A stretch of DNA of 64,000 nucleotides, taken from positions 4,650,001 to 4,714,000 of the forward strand of contig NZ_CP182947.1 in NCBI RefSeq assembly GCF_048320135.1, read 5' to 3'. Under the pieces are notes generated by a model. The model did no database searches and was not told where the DNA came from. It saw nothing but the letters and a program-made list of their open reading frames with translations. Position 1 is the first letter of the stretch; the number at the start of each line of letters is the position of its first letter. Shown here piece after piece: positions 9,334-19,332 of this stretch. Origin of the DNA: Ideonella_A sakaiensis_A (lineage in GTDB: Bacteria > Pseudomonadota > Gammaproteobacteria > Burkholderiales > Burkholderiaceae_C). A program made the translations under genes and the position numbers.

Positions 9334-9969
9334 TTGCCGATTCAACTTCATGCCTTCGATACGCCGAACGGACGCAAGATCAGCGTCGCCCTCGAGGAGA
9401 TGGCGCTGCCCTACGACGTCAACGTCGTCGACATCACGAAAGGCGAGCAGCATGACCCGGCCTTCGTCGCGATCAGCCCGAACCACAAGATCCCGGCGAT
9501 CGTCGATCCGGAAGGCCCCGGCGGCATGCCGATCGGCATCTTCGAATCGGGCGCGATCCTGCTGTACCTCGCGCGCAAGAGCGGCAAGTTCTGGCCGGAC
9601 GACGAGCGGGCGCAGATCGAGGTGCTCGAATGGTTGATGTTCCAGATGGGCGGCTTTGGCCCGATGCCCGGCCAGGTCCACCATTTCATCGCGCTTGCCG
9701 ACGAAACCGAACGCCGCTACGGGCTCGAGCGCTACATGGCCGAAACGCGCCGGCTGTACGGCGTGATGGACCAGCGGCTGGCCGGCCGGGAATTTTTTGC
9801 CGCCGACCTGTCGATCGCCGACTTCGCGATCCTGCCGTGGGTCTGGCGCCATCCGCGGCACAAGGTCGACCTGGCCGACTTCCCGAATGTGCAGCGCTGG
9901 TACCAGGCGCTGATGGAACGGCCCGCAGTGAAGAAGGGGTTCGAGGTCTCGCTGCGCCACCCGGCCTGA
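9334..9969 (+). CDS. Glutathione S-transferase, YfcG/YghU-like
   Basis: A 211-aa cytosolic glutathione transferase with thioredoxin-fold N-domain (HAFDTPNGRKISVALEEM, NHKIPAIVDPEGP, then the glutathione-binding FESGAILLYLA) and all-helical C-domain (FFAADLSIADFAILPW). The resemblance to the nu-class YfcG/YghU group suggests disulfide-bond reductase activity toward glutathionylated or organic hydroperoxide substrates. The start is a TTG at 9334, chosen because AGGAG lies seven bases upstream and no ATG fits; earlier in-frame codons extend into the divergent spacer. It lies between oxidative-stress related katE and a dedA gene. Confidence 0.9.
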   Translation: MPIQLHAFDTPNGRKISVALEEMALPYDVNVVDITKGEQHDPAFVAISPNHKIPAIVDPEGPGGMPIGIFESGAILLYLARKSGKFWPDDERAQIEVLEWLMFQMGGFGPMPGQVHHFIALADETERRYGLERYMAETRRLYGVMDQRLAGREFFAADLSIADFAILPWVWRHPRHKVDLADFPNVQRWYQALMERPAVKKGFEVSLRHPA

Positions 9970-9981
9970 GGAGCGGGCCGC

Positions 9982-10587
9982 TCAGCGCTCGGCGTCCGGC
10001 TTGAAGCTGACGACCCGGTAGATGTAGCTGACAACCACGCCGACGACGATCAGCGTCGTGACCGGATTCATCCACGACGCAACCTCCTTGTAGTGGGATC
10101 CGAGCGTGCTGCCGAGCAAGGCGAGCAGGCCGCTCCAGGCGGCCGAACCGATTGCCGACCAGAACAGGAATCTGCCGAACGCCATCCGGGTGACGCCGGC
10201 CGGCACCGAGATCACCGTGCGCACCGCCGGCACCATCCGGCCCAGCAGCACTGCGCGTGCGTCGTGACGTTCGAACCAGCGGCGGGCGCGGGCATGTTCG
10301 GCTTGCGTGATCGTGAACCCGCGGCCATGGCGCTCGATCCAGCGCTCCAGCTTGTCGCGGCCGAGCCAGCGGCCGGCGAAATACCAGGGCAGCGCGCCGA
10401 GCAGCGAGCCGCAGGTGCCGGCGGCGATGACGCCGGCAAGACTGAGCGTGCCCTGCGCAGCGCTGAAGCCGCCGAACGGCATGATCAGCTCGGACGGCAG
10501 CGGTGGAAAGATATTCTCCAGCGCCATCAGTGCGGCGATGCCGAGATAGCCGAACTGCTCGACGAAACCGATGATCCACTCAGCCAT
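9982..10587 (-). CDS. DedA family membrane protein
   Basis: A 201-aa polytopic inner-membrane protein of the DedA/VTT family, implicated in flipping undecaprenyl phosphate or phospholipids and in membrane homeostasis. Features are the re-entrant ENIFPPLPSELIMPFGG motif near residue 24, GRWLGRDKLERWIERHGRG, and the conserved RMVPAVRTVISVPAG. Its start is about 80 bases upstream of nothing but the ureC stop on the same strand, so read-through from the urease operon is possible. Confidence 0.92.
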   Translation of the reverse strand: MAEWIIGFVEQFGYLGIAALMALENIFPPLPSELIMPFGGFSAAQGTLSLAGVIAAGTCGSLLGALPWYFAGRWLGRDKLERWIERHGRGFTITQAEHARARRWFERHDARAVLLGRMVPAVRTVISVPAGVTRMAFGRFLFWSAIGSAAWSGLLALLGSTLGSHYKEVASWMNPVTTLIVVGVVVSYIYRVVSFKPDAER

Positions 10588-10631
10588 CGGTCAAGTGTGC
10601 ACCTTGGACGTCGCAGCGTGCAGCCGACGTT

Positions 10632-10651
10632 GCCGCACGGCGCGGTGCGGC
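10632..10651. repeat. 7-bp stem hairpin between ureC and dedA
   Basis: GCCGCAC and GTGCGGC form a perfect seven-base stem with a six-base loop in the 80-base spacer after the ureC stop. No run of T follows on the minus strand, so it is not a classical intrinsic terminator; it may be a 3' stabiliser or pause site. Confidence 0.35.
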
Positions 10652-10667
10652 TCGTCCTACGCGCGGG

Positions 10668-12394
<1,727 letters not shown>

Positions 12395-12395
<1 letters not shown>

Positions 12396-12706
12396 CAGAG
12401 CGCCCCCTGGATCTGCGCGCGGAAACCGAAGACGCGGCGGTCGCCGGCATAGTCGACCAGTTCGACCGTGCGCTGCTGGCCCGGCTCGAAACGCACCGCG
12501 GTGCCGGACGGGATGTTCAGCCGCATGCCACGTGCGGCGTCGCGGTCGAACTGCAACGCGGCATTGGTTTCAGCGAAGTGGTAATGCGAGCCGACCTGGA
12601 TCGGCCGATCGCCGCTGTTTTCGACGACCAGCGTCGTGCAGCGACGGCCGCTGTTCAGCGGATGGTCGGCGCCGTCGGTCAGCAGTTCGCCCGGGACGAT
12701 CGTCAT
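12395..12706 (-). CDS. ureB: Urease beta subunit UreB
   Basis: A 103-aa structural subunit of urease. It starts MTIVPGELLTDG and shows the typical TTLVVENSGDRPIQVGSHYHF and RFEPGQQRTVELVDYAGDR blocks. The gene is 37 bases downstream of ureA and overlaps ureC. The bacterial three-subunit arrangement (ureA, ureB and ureC separate) is retained. Confidence 0.97.
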
Positions 12707-12743
12707 CGGTTCGACCTTTTGCAGAAGGAGGGGAACGGCGCCA

Positions 12744-13046
12744 TCAACGGATCGGCTGGTGCACCGTGACGAGTTTGGTGCCGTCGGGGAAGGTCGCTTC
12801 CATCTGGATCTCGGGGATCAGCTCGGCAACGCCGTCCATCACCTCGTCGCGCCGCAGCACGTTCTGGCCATCGGCCATCAGCTCGGCGACCGTCTTGCCG
12901 TCGCGTGCGCCTTCCATGATCGCCGCACTGATCAGCGCCACCGCTTCGGGGTAGTTCAGCTTCAGCCCGCGTGCCTTGCGCCGCTCCGCCAGCAAGGCGG
13001 CGGTGAAGATCAGCAGCTTGTCCTTCTCGCGCGGCGTCAGTTCCAT
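12744..13046 (-). CDS. ureA: Urease gamma subunit UreA
   Basis: A 100-aa urease subunit beginning MELTPREKDKLLIFTAALLA, with the conserved LNYPEAVALISAAIMEGARD and ending LVTVHQPIR. The ATG at 13044-13046 is the standard start for the family. It is the first gene of ureABC. The usual ureD gene is not found upstream; instead a divergent permease-kinase gene follows after about 190 bases of intergenic DNA. Confidence 0.97.
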   Translation of the reverse strand: MELTPREKDKLLIFTAALLAERRKARGLKLNYPEAVALISAAIMEGARDGKTVAELMADGQNVLRRDEVMDGVAELIPEIQMEATFPDGTKLVTVHQPIR

Positions 13047-13059
13047 GGCGCGAAAGTTA

Positions 13060-13072
13060 GCACGACGCGTGC
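13060..13072. promoter_or_regulatory. Candidate activator site in the ureA / kinase spacer
   Basis: GCACGACGCGTGC is an inverted repeat with five-base arms (GCACG, CGTGC) and a three-base centre. It resembles the GCAC/GTGC half-sites of NtrC enhancers, though with shorter spacing than the standard site. It lies about 100 bases before the sigma-54 promoter match, the distance expected of an enhancer. It also sits just upstream of ureA. The protein that binds it is unknown. Confidence 0.35.
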
Positions 13073-13168
13073 CCGCGAGACAGGCTGGAACCGCGTGCCG
13101 AGGATCGTCAGCCGGTAGCAGACAGGGTGGGTGGGGCTTCAGCCCCGATTCCGGTTGAGTCCCGACGA

Positions 13169-13186
13169 CTGGCACAAGCCTTGCGC
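13169..13186 (+). promoter_or_regulatory. Sigma-54 promoter match before permease-kinase gene
   Basis: CTGGCACAAGCCTTGCGC fits the -24/-12 consensus (TGGCAC, five bases, TTGC) with the invariant GG and GC ten bases apart. It faces the permease-kinase gene. The predicted transcript start would be near 13196, which favours a translation start at 13235 rather than at the ATG at 13199. Sigma-54 control would tie this urea region to nitrogen limitation. Confidence 0.65.
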
Positions 13187-13234
13187 TCCGCACCACCCAT
13201 GAGCGTCGGCAATCCGTGCACTGAACCAATCGGG

Positions 13235-16200
13235 ATGCCCGTCGGCCCCGCCGTGGTGCAGCCGCGGCGCACCGATGCGGTGCAGCGCGTCGTCAAGGTG
13301 CGCCGCGACTACAACAGCTGGGTTGCGCGCGAGACGATGGAGGACTATGCGCTGCGCTTCACGCCGCGCTCGTTTCGGAAATGGTCGGCGCTGCGGGTCG
13401 CCAACACCGCGTTCGGTGCGTCGTCGTTTCTCGTGCTCGAGGCGGTCGGCGGCACCTTGCTGGTCGATTACGGCTTCATCAACGCGTTCTGGGCCATCCT
13501 GGCCACCGGTCTGATCATCTTCATCGCCGGCTGGCCGATCAGCGTCTATGCCGCCCGCTACGGCGTCGACATGGACCTGCTGACGCGTGGCGCCGGCTTC
13601 GGCTATATCGGCTCGACGGTGACCTCGCTGATCTATGCGTCGTTCACCTTCATCTTCTTCGCGCTCGAGGCCGCGATCATGGCCTATGCGCTCGAGCTCG
13701 CATTCGACATTCCGCCGGCCTGGGGCTATCTGCTGTGTGCGCTGGTCGTCGTGCCGCTGGTCACTCACGGCGTGACGACGATCAGCCGGCTGCAGGTCTG
13801 GACGCAGCCGCTGTGGCTGGTGATGCTGATCGTGCCGTTCTGGTATGTGCTGCAGCAGCACCCGGGCGTGCTCGGCGAGATCTGGGCCTACGGCGGTGGC
13901 GTGCGCCCCGGCGAAGCGGCCGCGCCGGCCGGCTTTGACCTCGTCAAGTTCGGCGCCGCGATGACGGTCGGCATCGCGCTGATCACGCAGATGGGCGAGC
14001 AGGCCGATTACCTGCGTTTCATGCCGGAGGCAAAACGGCGCACCACGCGCGACGGTCGAAGCCGGCCCGACCTGCGCTGGTGGAGCGGCGTGCTGATCGG
14101 CGGCCCGGGCTGGATCGTCCCGGGCGTCGCGAAGATGCTCGGCGGTGCGCTGCTGGCCTTCCTCGCGATCGGCTATTCGGTGCCGCTCGATCGTGCGGTC
14201 GACCCGAACCAGATGTACCTCGTCGCCTATGGCGCGGTGTTCTCGAACTATGGCCTTGCGGTCGCCGCAACCGCGTTGTTCGTTGTCATCTCGCAGCTGA
14301 AGATCAATGTCACGAATGCCTATGCCGGTTCGCTCGCGTGGAGCAATTTCTTCGCCCGGCTGACCCACAGCCACCCGGGCCGCGTCGTCTGGATGATCTT
14401 CAACATCCTGATCGCGCTGATGCTGATGGAGCTGAACGTCTTCCAGGCGCTCGGCAAGGTGCTCGGCCTGTATTCGAACATCGCGATCAGCTGGATGATG
14501 GCGGTGGTTGCCGATCTGTTGATCAACAAGCCGATGGGCTGGTCTCCGAAGGGCATCGAATTTCGCCGTGCCCATCTGTACGACATCAATCCGGTCGGGC
14601 TCGGCGCGATGGTGGTCGCGTCGGCGTTGTCGATCACCGCCTATACCGGCGCGTTCGGCGAACTGGCACAGGCCTTCTCGGCGCTGATCGCGCTGGTCAC
14701 CGCGCTGCTGGTCTCGCCGCTGCTTGCCTGGGCAACCGCCGGCCGCTACTACATCGCCCGCCAGCCACTACCCGAGCCGAGCGCGGCTGCCGGCAGCTAC
14801 AAGCGGCTGACCCGCTGCGTGATCTGCGAACGCGAATACGAAACCGACGACATGGCGTTCTGCCCGGCCTACCAGGGCGACATCTGCTCTCTGTGCTGCT
14901 CGCTCGACGCGCGCTGCCACGACCTGTGCAAGCCGCATGGCCGGCTCGCGGTGCAGTGGCGTGCAGCACTCAGCAAGCTGCTGCCGCGCCGGTTGTGGCA
15001 GCGCCTCGATACCGAACTCGGCCACTACCTGATGCTGATGCTGCTGGCGGTGCCGGCACTGGCCGGCTTGTTCATCGCGATTTACCAGCACCAGCGGCGC
15101 GCCGCTTCCGCGGCGATTGGCGGGCCGCTGTCGCGCGAGGCCGAGGCCGCGCTGCAGGCCGGTTTTCTGAAACTGTTTGCCGCGCTCCTGGTGATCAGCG
15201 CGGTCGTCGCGTGGTGGCTGGTGCTGAAACACCGCAGCGCCCAGGTGGCGCAGGAGGAGTCGAATCGGCAGACGCACCTGCTGGTCAACGAGATCGAATC
15301 GCACCGGCAGACCGACGAGGCATTGCAGGAGGCGAAACGCCAGGCCGAACTCGCCAATGGCGCAAAGAGCCGCTATATCTCGACGATCAGCCATGAGTTG
15401 CGCACGCCGTTGAACAGCATCATCGGTTATGCACAGCTGCTGCACGAGGATGCCGGCATCCCGGTGCAGCGCCGGCAGGCGGTCGAGGTGATCCGCCGCG
15501 GCGGCGAGCACCTGCTGTCGCTGATCGAAGGCACGCTCGACCTCGCGCGCATCGAAAGCGGCAAGCTGTCGCTCGACGTCGCACCGATCGATCTGCGCGA
15601 CAGCCTGCAGCAGATTGCGCATCTGTTCGAACTGCAGGCCGCCGGCAAGGGCATCACGTTCAGCTGGCGGATCGACGGCACGCTGCCCGAAGTGGTGCGC
15701 GCCGACGAAAAGCGGCTGCGCCAGATCCTGATCAATGTGCTCGGCAATGCGGTCAAGTTCACGCAACGCGGCGGCGTCACGTTCACCGTCCGTTATGCGC
15801 GAGAGATCGCCACGTTCGAGATCGAGGATACCGGCCCCGGCATTGCCGAGGCCGAGCGGGCGTTGATCTTCGAGCCGTTCGGCCGCGGCTCGGCATCGGG
15901 ATCGGCCGGCGGCAGCGGCCCGGCCGGCAGCACCGGGCTCGGGCTGACGATCAGCAAGATGCTGACCGATCTGATGGGCGGCGAGATGACGGTGCACAGC
16001 CCGCCGGCCAGCGCGCCGGGCAGGGCGGGGGCGGGCGTGATTGGCACGCTGTTCCGGATCCGGCTGTTCCTGCCGGAGGTGCGGGCCGCCTCAACAGGCC
16101 AGGGCATGCCGCGGGCACAGCGCACCGGCTACCTCGGCGCGCGCCGCCGCCTGCTCGTCGTCGACAACGAGGAGGTCGACCGTGGCCTGATGGTCAGCAT

Positions 16201-16819
16201 GCTGGCGCCGCTCGGCTTCGAGGTCCGGCAGGCTGCATCGGGGCTCGACTGCCTTGCGCAGCTGCGCGACTTCAGCCCCGATGCGATCCTGATGGACCTC
16301 GCGATGCCGGAGATCGACGGCTGGGAGACGATCCGGCGCCTGCGCGCCGAACGGCTCAGCGATGCGCCGCTGGCAATCGTCTCGGCAAATGCCTTCGAAA
16401 AAGGGGTCGGCAATGCGCAGGGCATTTCGCCGCAGGATTTCATCGTCAAGCCGGTGCGCAAGAACGAGTTGCTCGATTGGCTCGGCCGCACGTTGCAGCT
16501 CGAATGGACGTCCGCGCCGGTCGACCGGCCTGACGCGTCGGCTGCTGTTGCCGCCAGCCCATCACAGCCGGCGCTGTGTTTTCCCTGCGCCGCGCACCGG
16601 CAGGCCTTGCAGGCGGTGATCGAGATCGGTTATCTGCGTGGCATCCTGCGGCAGCTCGACCAGATCGAGGCCGAGGACCGCCGCTGCCGGGCCTTCGTCG
16701 CACAGATGCGCACGCTTGCGCGCAATTTCCAGCTCGATGCGATGAGCGGCCTGTTGGGCCGTGCCGCCGCTGCGGACGGTGACGAGCTCGAGTGCGCCAG
16801 CGGGGTGGCCGGTGTCTGA
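13235..16819 (+). CDS. NCS1-type permease fused to hybrid sensor histidine kinase
   Basis: A fusion of about 1194 aa. Residues ~20-510 form a complete multi-helix permease of the NCS1 (nucleobase/cation symporter) type, starting NSWVARETMEDYALRFTP. A cysteine cluster follows (CVICE at residue 528 to C565, at least eight Cys), probably metal-binding, then two more transmembrane segments. A histidine kinase comes next: H-box ISHELRTPLNSIIGY with His720, N-box NVLGNAVKFT, G-boxes EDTGPGIAE and GSTGLGLTISK. A receiver domain follows with Asp1021 (ILMDLAMPEIDGW). The last 140 residues match nothing I know. The gene lies divergent from ureA and overlaps the regulator gene before urtABCDE, so it probably senses urea, a purine breakdown product or their transport. 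The start is uncertain (13199 or 13235). Confidence 0.88.
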   Translation: MPVGPAVVQPRRTDAVQRVVKVRRDYNSWVARETMEDYALRFTPRSFRKWSALRVANTAFGASSFLVLEAVGGTLLVDYGFINAFWAILATGLIIFIAGWPISVYAARYGVDMDLLTRGAGFGYIGSTVTSLIYASFTFIFFALEAAIMAYALELAFDIPPAWGYLLCALVVVPLVTHGVTTISRLQVWTQPLWLVMLIVPFWYVLQQHPGVLGEIWAYGGGVRPGEAAAPAGFDLVKFGAAMTVGIALITQMGEQADYLRFMPEAKRRTTRDGRSRPDLRWWSGVLIGGPGWIVPGVAKMLGGALLAFLAIGYSVPLDRAVDPNQMYLVAYGAVFSNYGLAVAATALFVVISQLKINVTNAYAGSLAWSNFFARLTHSHPGRVVWMIFNILIALMLMELNVFQALGKVLGLYSNIAISWMMAVVADLLINKPMGWSPKGIEFRRAHLYDINPVGLGAMVVASALSITAYTGAFGELAQAFSALIALVTALLVSPLLAWATAGRYYIARQPLPEPSAAAGSYKRLTRCVICEREYETDDMAFCPAYQGDICSLCCSLDARCHDLCKPHGRLAVQWRAALSKLLPRRLWQRLDTELGHYLMLMLLAVPALAGLFIAIYQHQRRAASAAIGGPLSREAEAALQAGFLKLFAALLVISAVVAWWLVLKHRSAQVAQEESNRQTHLLVNEIESHRQTDEALQEAKRQAELANGAKSRYISTISHELRTPLNSIIGYAQLLHEDAGIPVQRRQAVEVIRRGGEHLLSLIEGTLDLARIESGKLSLDVAPIDLRDSLQQIAHLFELQAAGKGITFSWRIDGTLPEVVRADEKRLRQILINVLGNAVKFTQRGGVTFTVRYAREIATFEIEDTGPGIAEAERALIFEPFGRGSASGSAGGSGPAGSTGLGLTISKMLTDLMGGEMTVHSPPASAPGRAGAGVIGTLFRIRLFLPEVRAASTGQGMPRAQRTGYLGARRRLLVVDNEEVDRGLMVSMLAPLGFEVRQAASGLDCLAQLRDFSPDAILMDLAMPEIDGWETIRRLRAERLSDAPLAIVSANAFEKGVGNAQGISPQDFIVKPVRKNELLDWLGRTLQLEWTSAPVDRPDASAAVAASPSQPALCFPCAAHRQALQAVIEIGYLRGILRQLDQIEAEDRRCRAFVAQMRTLARNFQLDAMSGLLGRAAAADGDELECASGVAGV

Positions 16820-17813
16820 TCGCTTGCAGACCACGCCTGCGGCAATGCCGGCCGGCGCCATCGACCGCAACACCGCCGACGTCGTGCTGATCGTCGACGA
16901 CGTGCCCGACAACCTCGCGGTGCTGCACGATGCACTCGATGAGTCGGGTTATACGGTGCTGATCGCCACCGATGGCGAAACGGCGCTGCAGCGGGCCGCC
17001 CAGGCAATGCCCGACATCATCCTGCTCGACGCGATGATGCCCGGCATCGACGGCTTCGAGGTCGCGCGGCGGCTGAAGGCCGATGAAGAGACCGCGCACA
17101 TCCCGATCGTCTTCATGACCGGCCTGACCGAAACCGAACATGTCGTCAGTGCCTTCAATGCCGGCGGCGTCGACTATGTGACCAAGCCGATCCGGGTGCA
17201 GGAGGTGCTGGCGCGGATGTCGGTGCACATGCAGGGTGCGCGGCAAGCCCGCCACGCGCGCAATGCGCTCGATGCCTTCGGCCATGCGAGCCTGGTCGTG
17301 CGTGCCGCCGACGGCCGCATCGTCTGGCAGACGCCGCTCGCGCGTGGCCTGCTCGAGAAACATTTTCCAGACGGCAGATTGCCGTCGGAGGTCGGCAGCT
17401 GGATGCGGGCCGAAGGCGAGAGGCGGCTGAATGGCCAGCCATCGCATCCGCTGGTGCTGTCGCTGGCGCGTCAGGGCGCCGAGCAGCCGGCAGCGCTGCA
17501 GCGGCCGCACCGGCTGATCTTCACGCTGCACGAGGCCGACGACGACGAGTGGCTGCTGGTGATGCGCGAATCGTCGGACCAGGCGGTGATCGATGCGGTC
17601 GGCGCCGCATTCGGCCTGACGGCACGCGAGGCCGAGGTGCTGTATTGGCTCGCGAAGGGCAAGACGAACCGCGATATCGGCGACATCCTCGGCACCAGCC
17701 CGGCGACGGTGAAAAAGCAGCTCGAGCATGTCTACCAGAAGCTTGGCGTCGAGACACGCACCGCCGCCGCATCGCTGGCGATGAACCGGGTCGGCGCGCT
17801 GGGGCAGGGCTGA
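16812..17813 (+). CDS. LuxR-family response regulator with REC, PAS-like and HTH domains
   Basis: A 333-aa transcription regulator. The N-terminal receiver (VLIVDDVPDNLAVLHDAL, phospho-acceptor in IILLDAMMPGIDGF, Lys in YVTKPI) is followed by a PAS-like middle (FGHASLVVRAADGRIVWQTP) and a C-terminal LuxR helix-turn-helix (LTAREAEVLYWLAKGKTNRD ... VKKQLEHVYQKLGV). A GTG start is taken because GTGTCTGA overlaps the kinase stop by eight bases; an ATG at 16845 is the alternative. It is the obvious partner of the permease-kinase and lies 129 bases before urtA, its likely target. Confidence 0.9.
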   Translation: MSDRLQTTPAAMPAGAIDRNTADVVLIVDDVPDNLAVLHDALDESGYTVLIATDGETALQRAAQAMPDIILLDAMMPGIDGFEVARRLKADEETAHIPIVFMTGLTETEHVVSAFNAGGVDYVTKPIRVQEVLARMSVHMQGARQARHARNALDAFGHASLVVRAADGRIVWQTPLARGLLEKHFPDGRLPSEVGSWMRAEGERRLNGQPSHPLVLSLARQGAEQPAALQRPHRLIFTLHEADDDEWLLVMRESSDQAVIDAVGAAFGLTAREAEVLYWLAKGKTNRDIGDILGTSPATVKKQLEHVYQKLGVETRTAAASLAMNRVGALGQG

Positions 17814-17851
17814 CACGCGGGCGGATGCCCAGCGCGATGCTGCGCTGCGTC

Positions 17852-17869
17852 ATACGCCATCTGTCGTAT
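17852..17869. promoter_or_regulatory. Inverted repeat upstream of urtA
   Basis: ATACG and CGTAT, separated by eight bases, form a perfect inverted repeat 75-90 bases upstream of the urtA start. The position suits an activator site, perhaps for the LuxR-type regulator encoded just upstream. No experimental or family consensus is known to me for this regulator. Confidence 0.35.
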
Positions 17870-17900
17870 TGGGAATCGGCGAGCTGCTTTCTAAGCTTCA

Positions 17901-17917
17901 GTTGTCTGTTCGACAAC
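17901..17917. promoter_or_regulatory. Second inverted repeat, in urtA leader region
   Basis: GTTGTC and GACAAC are perfect six-base arms around a five-base loop, ending 25 bases before the urtA start. It could be an operator or, if transcribed, a small leader hairpin. There is no T-run. Confidence 0.35.
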
Positions 17918-17942
17918 CATGCCCGCCTACCAGGAGCCCCAG

Positions 17943-19238
17943 ATGAGCCTCACTCGCCGCACCTTCACCCATTCACTCAGCGCCGTCGGCCTTGCCGCGG
18001 CAACGCTCGGATTCCCCGGCCTTGCGCAGGCCTCCGACACGATCAAGATCGGCATCCTGCATTCGCTGTCAGGAACGATGGCGATCTCGGAGACGGTCCT
18101 GAAGGACGTCGCGATGATGACGATCGACGAGATCAATGCGAAGGGCGGCGTGATGGGCAAGAAGCTCGAGGCCGTGATCGTCGATCCGGCGTCGAACTGG
18201 CCGCTGTTCGCCGAGAAGGCCAAGCAGCTGATCGACCAGGACAAGGTTGCCGTCGTCTTCGGCTGCTGGACCTCGGTCTCGCGCAAGTCGGTGCTGCCGG
18301 TCTTCGAGGAGAAGAATTCGCTGCTGTTCTATCCGGTGCAGTACGAAGGTGAAGAGCTCAGCAAGAATGTCTTCTACACCGGCGCGGCGCCGAACCAGCA
18401 GGCGATTCCGGCGGTCGAATACCTGATGAGCAAGGACGGCGGATCGGCCAAGCGCTGGGTGCTGCTCGGCACCGACTATGTCTACCCGCGCACGACCAAC
18501 AAGATCCTGCGCGCCTTCCTGAAGTCCAAGGGTGTCGCCGAGGCCGACATCATGGAGGAGTACACGCCGTTCGGCCACTCCGACTACCAGGGCATCATCG
18601 CGAAGATCAAGAAGTTCTCGTCCGAAGGCAAGAAGACGGCGGTTGTCTCGACGATCAACGGCGACTCGAACGTGCCGTTCTACAAGGAACTCGGCAACCA
18701 GGGCCTGAAGGCGACCGACGTGCCGGTCGTGGCGTTCTCGGTCGGTGAAGAAGAGCTGCGCGGCGTCGACACCAAGCCGCTGGTCGGCCACCTCGCCGCC
18801 TGGAACTATTTCATGAGCGTCAAGAGCCCGGCGAACACTGCGTTCATCAAGCAGTGGTCGGACTATGCGAAGGCAAAGAATATCCCGGGCCACAAGGACA
18901 AGCCGCTGACCAACGACCCGATGGAAGCGACCTACATCGGCATCCACATGTGGAAGCAGGCGGTCGAGAAGGCCAAGTCGACCGATACCGACAAGGTGAT
19001 CGCCGCGATGGCCGGCCAGACCTTCCAGGCGCCGGGCGGTTTCATCTCGACGATGGACAAGGAAAACCACCACCTGCACAAGCCGGTGTTCATCGGTGAA
19101 GTGAAGGCCGACGGCCAGTTCAACGTGGTCTGGAAAACCAAGGGCCCGGTCGTCGCCGACCCGTGGAGCGACTACATCCCGGAAAACAAGGGCAAGAAGA
19201 ACGTGGTCGAGAAGAAAGCCGTCGTCGCCGCGAAATAA
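17943..19238 (+). CDS. urtA: Urea ABC transporter substrate-binding protein UrtA
   Basis: A 431-aa periplasmic binding protein delivering urea to the UrtBCDE transporter. It carries a twin-arginine type signal (LTRRTFTHSLSAVGLAAATL ... LAQAS). The mature part begins DTIKIGILHSLSGTMAISE and has the family blocks FGCWTSVSRKSVLPVFE and LLFYPVQYEGEE that mark UrtA among branched-chain amino acid-type binding proteins. The ATG at 17943 follows AGGAG. It is the first gene of urtABCDE. A strong hairpin after it probably makes it the most abundant product. Confidence 0.97.
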   Translation: MSLTRRTFTHSLSAVGLAAATLGFPGLAQASDTIKIGILHSLSGTMAISETVLKDVAMMTIDEINAKGGVMGKKLEAVIVDPASNWPLFAEKAKQLIDQDKVAVVFGCWTSVSRKSVLPVFEEKNSLLFYPVQYEGEELSKNVFYTGAAPNQQAIPAVEYLMSKDGGSAKRWVLLGTDYVYPRTTNKILRAFLKSKGVAEADIMEEYTPFGHSDYQGIIAKIKKFSSEGKKTAVVSTINGDSNVPFYKELGNQGLKATDVPVVAFSVGEEELRGVDTKPLVGHLAAWNYFMSVKSPANTAFIKQWSDYAKAKNIPGHKDKPLTNDPMEATYIGIHMWKQAVEKAKSTDTDKVIAAMAGQTFQAPGGFISTMDKENHHLHKPVFIGEVKADGQFNVVWKTKGPVVADPWSDYIPENKGKKNVVEKKAVVAAK

Positions 19239-19253
19239 GCGCGACGTGTGCCG

Positions 19254-19277
19254 AAGCGGGGCCTGCGGGCCCCGCTT
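19254..19277 (+). terminator. Strong hairpin between urtA and urtB (attenuator-like)
   Basis: A perfect ten-base stem (AAGCGGGGCC / GGCCCCGCTT) with a four-base loop starts 16 bases after the urtA stop and is followed by GTCT, not a long T-run. It is best read as a partial terminator or 3' mRNA stabiliser, giving more UrtA than permease, a common arrangement in ABC import operons. Confidence 0.7.
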
Positions 19278-19332
19278 GTCTGCCAGTCCGGCAGGCGGCC
19301 GTCCCGGTCGCCGCCACCGAAAACCGATTCCG

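Noticed and set aside
17868..17884. Sigma-54 promoter before urtA
   Set aside because: GG and GC spacing fits by chance, but the -12 element reads GAGC and not TTGC.
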